A DNA stretch of 64,000 bases from NCBI GenBank assembly GCA_016716365.1, contig JADJWM010000017.1, forward strand, positions 620,001 through 684,000. Reading direction: 5' to 3'. This DNA comes from Chloracidobacterium sp. (GTDB lineage: Bacteria > Acidobacteriota > Blastocatellia > Pyrinomonadales > Pyrinomonadaceae). This document shows, one piece after another, positions 33,728 through 40,651 of the stretch (positions are counted from its first letter, which is position 1; each line of letters starts with the position of its first letter). Below the pieces are notes generated by a model. That model searched no databases. It had not been told where the DNA came from and saw only the letters and a list, made by a program, of their open reading frames with translations. The translations under genes were made by a program, and so were the position numbers.

Positions 33728-34496
33728 CGAGGAAAAAAGCGCTTACGACGAAAGACGGGTGCGTACGCGAGAGCTGGCGGCGGAGTTTAACGAACGGGGC
33801 GATCCGCTGGGATGGTTCGACGCATTGTATAAAGAGTCGGGCGGCGACATCGAAAAGATACCGTGGGCGGACATGGAACCGAACCGGTTCTTCCGGGCGT
33901 GGGCCGAGTCGACGGGGTTGAAGGGAAACGGCAGGACCGCATTGGTGATCGGATGCGGGTTGGGTGACGATGCGAAGTATCTGCACGATCTCGGGTTCAA
34001 GGTGACGGCGTTCGACATTTCGCCGACGGCGATCGAATGGGCGAAAAGGGTTTACGGCGATACGGATACTCGGTTTGAGGTGGCGGACTTGTTTGATCCG
34101 CCCACGTCGTGGACCATTGGGAAGACCCCGGTCGCTACCGCTCCCGGTTCTGACAAGAGCGACGTGATCGAGAACCCACCCGCTACCGCAGGTGGTACTG
34201 ACAAGAGCGGGTTCGACTTTGTTTTGGAGATCTACACGATCCAGCCGCTGCCGTTGGAGATGCGTGAGCGGGCGATCGATGCCGTCGCATCGTTTGTCGC
34301 GCCGGGCGGAACGCTGGTCGTCGTGACCCGGGCCAGGGAAGACGAGGAAGACGTGGACGTGGTGCCCTGGCCGCTGTCGCGCAAGGACCTTTCGAGGTTT
34401 GGCGAGAACGGGTTAGAGAAGGTCAGCTTCCAGGACCTATGGGATGAAGAGGACGAGCAGCGGCGGTTCGTTGTCGAGTACCGGCGGGAGACGTAA
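33714..34496 (+). CDS. Thiopurine-type SAM methyltransferase
   Basis: 260 residues, starting at ATG 33714 or 33720. It begins with NERGDPLGWFDALYKESGGDIEKIPWADMEPNRFFRAW, then the SAM motif ALVIGCGLGDDAKYLHDLGFKVTAFDISPTAIEWAK, as in TPMT-like class I methyltransferases; some members methylate tellurite, selenite or small thiols. It overlaps the rhodanese, so a chalcogen-methylating role is plausible but inferred. Between the SAM motif and the last strands there is an inserted Pro/Thr/Ala/Gly-rich stretch (about residues 136-163) encoded by two repeat units that is absent from normal family members. Confidence 0.8.
   Translation: MPMTNEEKSAYDERRVRTRELAAEFNERGDPLGWFDALYKESGGDIEKIPWADMEPNRFFRAWAESTGLKGNGRTALVIGCGLGDDAKYLHDLGFKVTAFDISPTAIEWAKRVYGDTDTRFEVADLFDPPTSWTIGKTPVATAPGSDKSDVIENPPATAGGTDKSGFDFVLEIYTIQPLPLEMRERAIDAVASFVAPGGTLVVVTRAREDEEDVDVVPWPLSRKDLSRFGENGLEKVSFQDLWDEEDEQRRFVVEYRRET
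34124..34209 (+). repeat. Two 38-base repeat units inserted in frame in the methyltransferase gene
   Basis: Copies at 34124-34161 and 34172-34209 share GCTACCGC and TCTGACAAGAGCG/ACTGACAAGAGCG, with nine differences. Each copy has an internal inverted repeat around the conserved CGCTACCGC (CCACC/GGTGG in the second, CCGG/CCGG in the first), so the arms differ in step. They are 48 bases apart, a multiple of three. Confidence 0.7.
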
Positions 34497-34576
34497 CGCA
34501 CGGTGATCCACGAAAAAAGGGATCTCCCGCAAAGACGCAAAGGCGCAAAGAAGATGATGAAGAAAAGGCAGCGGAG

Positions 34577-34912
34577 CTATTGGAACATCGCGTTCCGGCC
34601 GGCGAATTCGGCTTTGAGGCTGCCGCAGACGACGTCGCAGAGTTCAAAAACGGACGGATCGGCTATCGAATAATAGACGGCGTTACCTTCTTTTCGGCGG
34701 GCGATCAGGCCCTCGTCCTGCAGGATCCTCAGATGCTTGCTGACGTTCGGCTGGGTCGAGCCGACCGCATCCGCCAGGTGGCCGACGCTCAGCTTTCCGG
34801 TCTCGAGTACCTGAAGGATCTGCAGACGCGTCGGCTCAGACAATACCTTAAATCTTGCAGCTACGTGGTTTAGCACATCGGGTGCCATCTTCCATTTTTT
34901 ATTGCGAGTCAT
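34577..34912 (-). CDS. ArsR-family repressor of the sulfur cluster (BigR/SqrR-like)
   Basis: 111 residues from ATG 34912 (a TTG three codons upstream is possible). Winged helix: RFKVLSEPTRLQILQVLETGKLSVGHLADAVGSTQPNVSKHLRILQDEGLIARRKEGNAVYYSI. Near the C-terminus a CDVVC pair could form a persulfide- or disulfide-sensing site. The N-terminal cysteine of SqrR/BigR is not seen, so the sensing chemistry would differ. It is divergent from the YgaP-like rhodanese and sits next to a perfect operator. Regulation by sulfane sulfur is inferred from context. Confidence 0.85.
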   Translation of the reverse strand: MTRNKKWKMAPDVLNHVAARFKVLSEPTRLQILQVLETGKLSVGHLADAVGSTQPNVSKHLRILQDEGLIARRKEGNAVYYSIADPSVFELCDVVCGSLKAEFAGRNAMFQ

Positions 34913-34914
34913 AC

Positions 34915-34946
34915 TTGACAATATAACTACATAGGCATATAGTTAT
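34915..34946 (+). promoter_or_regulatory. Promoter and palindromic operator of the sulfur operon
   Basis: TTGACA (34915-34920), 17 bases, TATAGT (34938-34943): a near-consensus sigma70 promoter facing right. ATAACTA (34923-34929) and TAGTTAT (34940-34946) form a perfect inverted repeat with a 10-base spacer, covering the promoter spacer and -10. This is the geometry expected for an ArsR/SmtB-type repressor, and the divergent repressor gene starts at 34912, so autoregulation is likely. Confidence 0.8.
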
Positions 34947-34990
34947 TTACAAATGGATTATAGAACGTCCAAAGGAGCAATGCAAGCAGA

Positions 34991-35545
34991 ATGATAAAAC
35001 AAGCAAGCGTACATGAGATAAACGAGTTATTGGATGGCGGCGGCGAGTGTCAGGTGATCGACGTCCGCGAATTTTCGGAGTTCAACAGCGAGCGGATCGC
35101 CGATGCGCAGTTAATGCCGCTCTCAAATTTCGAGAAACACGCCGAGGAGATCGACCACTCAAAGCCCGTATATCTGATGTGCCGTTCGGGGAACCGAGCG
35201 AAACAGGCCGCCGAGAAACTCGCGAAAAAGGGTTTTACGGATATTCACGTCGTCGAGGGCGGGATGCTGGCATGGACCGGCGCAAGCCTTCCCGTGGTCA
35301 AAGGTGAATCAAAGGTATGGTCGCTCGAGAGGCAAGTTCGGTTCGCGGCAGGGCTGTTCGTCTTGACCGGGATCGTGCTTGGGGTTTTCCTGACACCTTA
35401 TTTGTACCTGCTATCGGCGTTCGTCGGGGCTGGGCTAGTGTTTTCAGCCGTGACCGACACATGCGGAATGGGAATGGTCCTGGCACGGATGCCTTGGAAC
35501 AAAGCCCCGGCAGCCTGCGAACCAGCGAAAGAGGCCGCGAACTAA
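34991..35545 (+). CDS. YgaP-like membrane rhodanese (rhodanese + DUF2892)
   Basis: 184 residues. AAAGGAG lies about 13 bases before ATG 34991; the intervening ATG at 34980 opens only a four-codon frame. The rhodanese domain (1-100) has QVIDVREFSEFNSERI and the active loop LMCRSGNRAKQAA. Two transmembrane helices (about 116-160) form the DUF2892 unit (VRFAAGLFVLTGIVLGVFL, YLLSAFVGAGLVFSAVTDTCGMGMVL). E. coli YgaP has the same order. It is probably the first gene of the operon under the promoter at 34915. Confidence 0.9.
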   Translation: MIKQASVHEINELLDGGGECQVIDVREFSEFNSERIADAQLMPLSNFEKHAEEIDHSKPVYLMCRSGNRAKQAAEKLAKKGFTDIHVVEGGMLAWTGASLPVVKGESKVWSLERQVRFAAGLFVLTGIVLGVFLTPYLYLLSAFVGAGLVFSAVTDTCGMGMVLARMPWNKAPAACEPAKEAAN

Positions 35546-35567
35546 AGGGCGAGGCGGGAGCAAGCGG

Positions 35568-36329
35568 ATGTCTGCTTTATTTGTAACAGGGTTGGTCCTT
35601 AGTGCGATCATCGGGTTGTCGCTCGGCCTTATAGGAGGGGGCGGCTCGATCCTGACGGTGCCGATACTGGTTTATTTTCTTGGCGTGACGCCGCATGACG
35701 CGGTGGGAATGTCGCTGGCGGTCGTCGGGGCGACGAGCCTGTTCGGTTCCTATTTGCACTATCGACGGGAGAACGTCGATGTGCGAAGCGGCCTGCTCTT
35801 TGGAGTAGCCGGTATCGCCGGAGCATTGGCCGGTTCACCGATGACCAAGCTTGTCTCGCCCGGGATGCTGCTTCTGATCTTCGGGGCGTTGATGTTCGTG
35901 GTGGCAGCTTCAATGATCTGGCGGCGGGCGAAGACAGAGGACGAGATCCCTCATACGCCGCATCCCGCACAGGGCCTTTTGGCGGGATTCGGCGTAGGGG
36001 TCTTGACAGGTTTTCTCGGTGTCGGCGGTGGATTTCTGATCGTGCCGGCCCTGGTCTATTTCGGGGGCCTTTCAATGAAACGTGCGATCGGAACCTCGCT
36101 ATTCGTGATCTTTCTCAACTGCGTCGCGGGCCTGGTCGGCCACGCAAGCCAGGATGCTTTTGACTGGGGCCTGACCGGCATAGTCATGGCATTGGCGGTC
36201 GGCGGGGCGGTGGGCGGAACGATGCTTTCGCATCGCATGGCCGCACACCGGCTTCAGCGGGTGTTCGCTGTGCTGGTACTCGGCGTCGGCGGGTTTTTGA
36301 TCGCAAAGAATTTCGCGGTCTTGATGTAG
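35568..36329 (+). CDS. TauE/SafE-family sulfite/organosulfonate exporter
   Basis: 253 residues and about eight hydrophobic segments. Two related halves each begin with a Gly-rich GGGGS or GVGGGF motif (LIGGGGSILTVPILVYFLGVTPHDAVGMSLAVVG, then FLGVGGGFLIVPALVYFGGLSMKRAIGTSLFVI), which is the family signature. In the S. aureus cst system a TauE protein removes sulfite or thiosulfate made by persulfide oxidation; the same order here (regulator, rhodanese, TauE, CstB-like) supports that role. Confidence 0.9.
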   Translation: MSALFVTGLVLSAIIGLSLGLIGGGGSILTVPILVYFLGVTPHDAVGMSLAVVGATSLFGSYLHYRRENVDVRSGLLFGVAGIAGALAGSPMTKLVSPGMLLLIFGALMFVVAASMIWRRAKTEDEIPHTPHPAQGLLAGFGVGVLTGFLGVGGGFLIVPALVYFGGLSMKRAIGTSLFVIFLNCVAGLVGHASQDAFDWGLTGIVMALAVGGAVGGTMLSHRMAAHRLQRVFAVLVLGVGGFLIAKNFAVLM

Positions 36330-36371
36330 ATCATTTTGTGGATAATGGAACTTAATAGGAGAAAAAAGGTT

Positions 36372-37760
36372 ATGCAGTTCAAGCAGTTCTATCTCGGATG
36401 TCTTTCACATGCGTCTTATTACATCGGTTCAGGGGATGAGGCGGCGATCGTCGACCCGCAGCGTGACGTTCAGCAGTATCTTGACGAGGCCGATGCTCAC
36501 GGCCAAAAGATCAAGTATGTGATCGAGACCCACTCGCACGCGGATTTCGTCAGCGGACATTTGGAGCTTGCGAAAAAAACGGGTGCACAGATCATCTACG
36601 GCCAACGGGCGAATACTCAGTTCCCGACACTTAAGGTCAAGGACGGCGATGAACTGTCCGTGGGCGATGTGAAACTACGGTTCATGGAAACGCCCGGACA
36701 TACGCCGGAAGGGATAACGATCGTGGCGGAAGAAAAAGAAGGGGCGGATGGGGGCGTCCGCGTTCCGAAAATGTTCACCGGCGACACGCTCTTTATCGGC
36801 GACGTCGGAAGGCCGGACCTGGTCGGTTCCAAGGGCTTCACGGCCCAGCAGATGGGCGAGATGCTTTACGATTCGCTCCACGACAAGATCCTAAAGCTGC
36901 CGGACGAAACCGAGGTCTACCCGGCCCATGGTGCCGGAAGCCTTTGCGGCAAGTCTTTGTCGAAGGAAACCTGGTCGACGCTGGGCGAGCAGCGGCGGTT
37001 CAATTACGCCTTGCAGCCAATGTCGAAGGAGGAATTCGTGAAGATCGTTGCGGCGGACCAACCCGAGGTTCCCGCGTATTTTCCGAAGAGTGCGGCAAGG
37101 AACCTGGAAGGTTCGGTCAATCTCGAGGACCTGCCGAAGCCCGAGAGAATGGCCACCGAACAGATCGTTGAGTTTGACGGGATCGTCCTTGATGTCCGTT
37201 CGAGCGACCAGTACGGTGCGGGCCATGTCCCGAACGCGATCAACATCTGGCTTAAGGGCCAATTTGCTTCGTGGTCCGGCACGATGATCCCCATCGGCAC
37301 ACCGATAGCGATCGTTGCGGACACACAGGAGGAGGTGGATGAAGCATTCATGCGTCTGGCACGGGTCGGGCACGATACGGCCGCCGGGTACATTCTCATG
37401 TCTGATTTCACCGGCGAAAGGAAAAAGGTCGAACAAATTTCGGTCGAAAAGGTGAAGGAGGCGGCCGGCAACGGAATTCAGTTCGTCGATGTGCGGCGGC
37501 CCGCCGAACACGCGAACGGGCATGCGCCTGGAACGCTGAACATTCCGCTCGACCGTCTGGCAAATGATTTTGACCAACTCGATCCGGAGAAGCCCACCTA
37601 TGTCATCTGCCAGAGCGGCTATCGATCGAGTCTTGGTACGAGCATATTGGAGAACGCGGGTTTCGAGAAGATATACAACGTTGCGGGCGGCACATCGGCG
37701 TGGATGGGTGCGGGCCTTGAGACCGACGTTTCGGCGACGGCCTGCGCATCCTCGAAGTAG
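36372..37760 (+). CDS. CstB-like persulfide dioxygenase fused to rhodanese domains
   Basis: 462 residues from ATG 36372 with AGGAG ten bases upstream. Residues 1-230 are an ETHE1/Blh-type metallo-beta-lactamase fold with the iron-site motif ETHSHADFVSGH, then METPGHTPEGI, FTGDTLFIGDVGRPDL and VYPAHGAGSLCG. Two rhodanese domains follow: the first (about 265-355) lacks a catalytic cysteine, the second (about 370-455) has VDVRRPAEHANGH and VICQSGYRSSLG with the cysteine. This order equals staphylococcal CstB, which oxidises low-molecular-weight persulfides and makes thiosulfate. Cytoplasmic. Confidence 0.9.
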   Translation: MQFKQFYLGCLSHASYYIGSGDEAAIVDPQRDVQQYLDEADAHGQKIKYVIETHSHADFVSGHLELAKKTGAQIIYGQRANTQFPTLKVKDGDELSVGDVKLRFMETPGHTPEGITIVAEEKEGADGGVRVPKMFTGDTLFIGDVGRPDLVGSKGFTAQQMGEMLYDSLHDKILKLPDETEVYPAHGAGSLCGKSLSKETWSTLGEQRRFNYALQPMSKEEFVKIVAADQPEVPAYFPKSAARNLEGSVNLEDLPKPERMATEQIVEFDGIVLDVRSSDQYGAGHVPNAINIWLKGQFASWSGTMIPIGTPIAIVADTQEEVDEAFMRLARVGHDTAAGYILMSDFTGERKKVEQISVEKVKEAAGNGIQFVDVRRPAEHANGHAPGTLNIPLDRLANDFDQLDPEKPTYVICQSGYRSSLGTSILENAGFEKIYNVAGGTSAWMGAGLETDVSATACASSK

Positions 37761-37770
37761 GAGGTGTGAA

Positions 37771-38649
37771 ATGAAAGAGATGATCATGACGGTGCTGGCT
37801 GCGTTCGTGTTTGCTGGTTGTGGGTCAGCGCCGCTTCAAAGGGTGGACTCGACCGCGACGGTGAGTGCCGGCATAAGTGAGATGGCTCCGGCCGAAGCCC
37901 GGCCGGCGATCGAAGCCGCGTATTCGCAGTTCGTCGATGTTCGTGAACCAGCCGAATATGCGGCCGGGCATGCGTACCGGGCACGGAACATTCCGCTCGC
38001 TACGCTTGCCGACAACCTGGATAAGATCGAAAAGAATGAGCCAGTATATTTGATCTGCCAGACCGATAACCGGTCAAGACAGGCGGCCGATATCCTGGCA
38101 AGAGCCGGATTCAAGAGCGTCGTCGTAGTCACGGGAGGTACCGTCGCCTGGAAGGCGGCCGGCCTGCCGATGGGAGATCCGGCGACAGCCGCCTCGACAT
38201 CCAGGGTGGACGAGCAAACTGAGCGGGCTCTGCTTGCGTCCCTTGAAGACGAACGGCGTGCGGAGGCAACTTACAATGCGGTTTTGGCGAAATTTCCAAA
38301 TGCCCGGCCGTTCGTGAACATTGTCGAGGCTGAAAAACAGCACCAGAACCGTTTGCTGGGGCTCTTTGAAAAGTACGGTGTCCAGGTCCCTGTTAACCCC
38401 TTCGACCCGGCGGCGATCACGGTCCCGGAAACGATCGGGGAAGCCTGTAAGGCCGGGATCAAGGCTGAAGAGGAGAACATTGCCCTTTACGACGGATTCT
38501 TTAAGTTCGTAAAAGAAGCCGACATACGATCGGTCTTTCAACTCCTTCAGTCGGCGTCGAAGGAAAATCATTTGCCTGCGTTCACTCGCTGTGCGGGCGG
38601 CGGCGGCCGCGGGCCGGGAAGGGGCCCTGGACCGGGGCGTGTGAACTAG
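37771..38649 (+). CDS. Lipoprotein fusing a rhodanese to a DUF2202 ferritin-like domain
   Basis: 292 residues from ATG 37771, whose Shine-Dalgarno GGAGGTG begins in the stop region of the preceding gene. A lipobox (VFAGC, Cys17) makes it a periplasm-facing lipoprotein. The rhodanese domain (about 45-130) has FVDVREPAEYAAGHAYRARNIPLATL and active loop LICQTDNRSRQAA. The C-terminal DUF2202 domain has LEDERRAEATYNAVLAKFPNARPFVNIVEAEKQHQNRLLGLFEKYG and later AEEENIALYDGFF, with Glu and His spaced as in diiron ferritin-like proteins. The last 20 residues are Gly/Pro/Arg-rich. The fusion is unusual. Confidence 0.85.
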   Translation: MKEMIMTVLAAFVFAGCGSAPLQRVDSTATVSAGISEMAPAEARPAIEAAYSQFVDVREPAEYAAGHAYRARNIPLATLADNLDKIEKNEPVYLICQTDNRSRQAADILARAGFKSVVVVTGGTVAWKAAGLPMGDPATAASTSRVDEQTERALLASLEDERRAEATYNAVLAKFPNARPFVNIVEAEKQHQNRLLGLFEKYGVQVPVNPFDPAAITVPETIGEACKAGIKAEEENIALYDGFFKFVKEADIRSVFQLLQSASKENHLPAFTRCAGGGGRGPGRGPGPGRVN

Positions 38650-38660
38650 ACAGAGCAAAT

Positions 38661-38846
38661 ATGGACGGACTACTGACGATAATAGTTTTTTTCGGGGCCT
38701 GGCTGCTGCTGCAGTTGGTCGTGCTTCCGCGGCTGGGCTTCAATACCTGACTTCGCGGAGCATGCGACGCCGGGTCCCGGCGTGATCGACCTGAGCTTGA
38801 GAACAAAAACGACCGGACGGGTGAGGAGTCGGGTAATCCTGTCTGA
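38661..38846 (+). CDS. Tiny membrane protein with in-frame TGA: candidate selenoprotein
   Basis: From ATG 38661 the frame runs one transmembrane helix (MDGLLTIIVFFGAWLLLQLV) and LPRLGFNT to a TGA at 38748-38750. It then continues open as LRGACDAGSRRDRPELEN to a second TGA at 38844. Read through, it gives 61 residues with U30 and C35 (U-x4-C). The extended frame fits the operon exactly: it stops 15 bases before ATG 38862, with the next Shine-Dalgarno (AGAAGGAG) at its end. A SECIS-like hairpin follows the TGA. I recall small proteins with a helix and an LPxxGxxT-C-x4-C end but cannot verify them here. Without read-through it is a 29-residue peptide. Confidence 0.6.
38767..38783 (+). promoter_or_regulatory. 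SECIS-like hairpin after the TGA at 38748
   Basis: ACGCCGG (38767-38773) pairs perfectly with CCGGCGU (38777-38783), leaving apical bases GUC (or GGUCC if the closing pair opens, close to the GGUCU loop of E. coli fdhF). The loop starts 23 bases after the UGA with G first. There is no T-tract, so it is not a terminator. Confidence 0.6.
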
Positions 38847-38861
38847 GAAGGAGATATTACA

Positions 38862-39701
38862 ATGGCGACTTCAGCAGTTTTCTGCAAGACATACGCACCC
38901 GAGGACGAGGCAGAGTTTTGGAGATATCCATCCCACAAACTTCTAAGCGCATTTGACGACGCCGAGAATGTCGGGCGGTCGATCGATGCGCTCCGCCGAT
39001 CTGGGATCGAGGAAAATGCGATCGAGGTGTTCTGCGGTGAGCAGGGCGAAAAGCAGATCGATTTTTCGGGGGAGAAACACGGCCTTTGGGCCACATTTGT
39101 AAGATCGCTCCAGGCCCTTAGCGCCGAACATCTTTATTTGGAGTATTACCAGAATGAGCTCCATTCGGGAGGCTACTTGCTCCAGGTGGCGGTCGAGAAC
39201 AGCGAACAGAAAAACTTGGTTGCCCGCTTGATACATGAAAATGGAGGAAAGCGGACCACCTATTTCGGGACCTGGCTTATCGAGGAGATCGCGAACAAAA
39301 CAGAGCATGAAGAGCAAAGCGGATACGGATTTCGACGTTCGGTCGATCTCTCGTTTGACGAAGCGGTTTCGCGGATCAAAGAAGCACTTAAGGAACAAGG
39401 TTTCGGCGTTCTCACCGAGATCGATATGAAGGCAAAGTTCAAAGAGAAGCTTGGCGAGGAGTTTCCAAACTATGTGATCCTCGGTGCCTGCAGCCCGCAG
39501 CATGCATTTCAGGCGCTTCCGATCGACATGGACCTCGGGCTCTTGCTCCCGTGCAACGTCGTGGTTTACGAGGACCGCGGAAAGACCATCGTCGCCGCCG
39601 TCGAGGCCACAAAGATGTTGTCGGTCGCCCAAAATGCGGAACTTAATGAGATCGCTGCATCGGTTGACGAAAAGCTGCGTCAGGCGATCGATGCCGTTTG
39701 A
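38862..39701 (+). CDS. DUF302 protein with an unknown N-terminal domain
   Basis: 279 residues; AAGGAG well placed. The C-terminal 130 residues (SVDLSFDEAVSRIKEALKEQGFGVLTEIDMKAKFKEKLG, NYVILGACSPQHAFQALPIDMDLGLLLPCNVVVYED) are a complete DUF302 domain, found beside thiosulfate, sulfide and metal genes and possibly heme- or thiol-related. The N-terminal 145 residues (FDDAENVGRSIDALRRSGIEENAIEVFCGEQGEKQIDFSGEKHGLW) resemble a ferredoxin-like general-stress fold but I do not recognise a family. Position in the sulfane-sulfur operon suggests a related role. Confidence 0.85.
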   Translation: MATSAVFCKTYAPEDEAEFWRYPSHKLLSAFDDAENVGRSIDALRRSGIEENAIEVFCGEQGEKQIDFSGEKHGLWATFVRSLQALSAEHLYLEYYQNELHSGGYLLQVAVENSEQKNLVARLIHENGGKRTTYFGTWLIEEIANKTEHEEQSGYGFRRSVDLSFDEAVSRIKEALKEQGFGVLTEIDMKAKFKEKLGEEFPNYVILGACSPQHAFQALPIDMDLGLLLPCNVVVYEDRGKTIVAAVEATKMLSVAQNAELNEIAASVDEKLRQAIDAV

Positions 39702-39725
39702 ACCAAGCGTTCGGAGGATGCCGAC

Positions 39726-40472
39726 TTGTTGCCAGAATCCTTAGCCTGGATCGTGGGGGCGGGTGCGTTGATGAGCTCGATCGCGCTCATCGGCAGTGCG
39801 GCATTTTTCCTGCTCGCGGACAAGCTCGACCGATTCCTACTGCCGTTGGTGGCATTTTCGGCCGGGGCACTGATCGGCGGGGCCCTGTTTCATATGATCC
39901 CGGCAAGCCTGGGCTCATCGTCTTCCCAGCTTTTCCCGTTCGTCTGGGTCGCCGTCGGCTTTTCGCTGTTCCTGGCGATCGAGCAATTCCTGCACTGGCA
40001 CCACTGTAAACGTGCCAATTCCGACTGCAGGAAGCCGCTGACCTATTTGATCCTGTTAGGCGACGGCGTACATAACCTGATCGGCGGAATGGCCATTGCC
40101 GGCACGTTTCTGCTCGACGTTCGGCTCGGGATCGCGGCGACGCTTGCGGCCGCGGCCCATGAACTTCCGCAGGAGCTCGGCGACATGGGAGTTCTGCTCT
40201 ACGGCGGCTGGACCAAGAAGAGAGCTTTGGTCTTTAACTTTCTTTCATCGCTGACGTTCGCTCTCGGAGGGATCCTGGTCTACACGGCATCGCTGTCGTA
40301 CGACCTCGCCTTCCTGATACCGTTCGCGGCCGGGAATTTCTTGTATATCGGGGCGGCGGACCTGATCCCTGAGGTTAACAAGCACGAGAGCGTCGTTGCG
40401 AATTTCAAGCACTTTGGCGCATTCATCATCGGAATACTCCTGATGCTGATCTTGAGAGTGTATCTGGATTGA
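39726..40472 (+). CDS. ZIP-family metal transporter
   Basis: 248 residues with eight hydrophobic segments. Start TTG 39726 is supported by GGAGGA seven bases upstream; the ATG inside that Shine-Dalgarno is out of frame. The metal site of ZIP proteins is seen in GDGVHNLIGGMAIAGTFL (helix IV) and AAAAHELPQELGDMGVLLYGG (helix V). A HWHHCKRANSDC loop with His and Cys precedes helix IV. It imports or exports divalent metals such as zinc or iron. Twenty-four bases after the DUF302 gene, so probably the same operon. Confidence 0.9.
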   Translation: MLPESLAWIVGAGALMSSIALIGSAAFFLLADKLDRFLLPLVAFSAGALIGGALFHMIPASLGSSSSQLFPFVWVAVGFSLFLAIEQFLHWHHCKRANSDCRKPLTYLILLGDGVHNLIGGMAIAGTFLLDVRLGIAATLAAAAHELPQELGDMGVLLYGGWTKKRALVFNFLSSLTFALGGILVYTASLSYDLAFLIPFAAGNFLYIGAADLIPEVNKHESVVANFKHFGAFIIGILLMLILRVYLD

Positions 40473-40651
40473 GCGATCGCGAATGATCCGGAACCGCTCA
40501 AACCGATCAGGACGGCGGGATCGAACGAATTCTTGCATTGGGCAACCAGGTTATGTGGCTGGTTTCGAGTCGTGGCCCGTAGTGAAGAGACCCGGGAATT
40601 GCCGTTCGGAACGAGACAGGAATCAAATCATCGTCATTGACGTAAGAGGAT

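Noticed and set aside
34528..34550. Short tandem-like CGCAAAGACGCAAAGGCGCAAAG
   Set aside because: Three imperfect 8-base units only; too short to call a repeat array, and no CRISPR spacing.
40473..40651. Leader of the PLP enzyme gene as a possible SAM riboswitch
   Set aside because: Only one short hairpin (AACCAG/CTGGTT) is seen; the conserved SAM-I core and the SAM-II/SAH motifs are not present.
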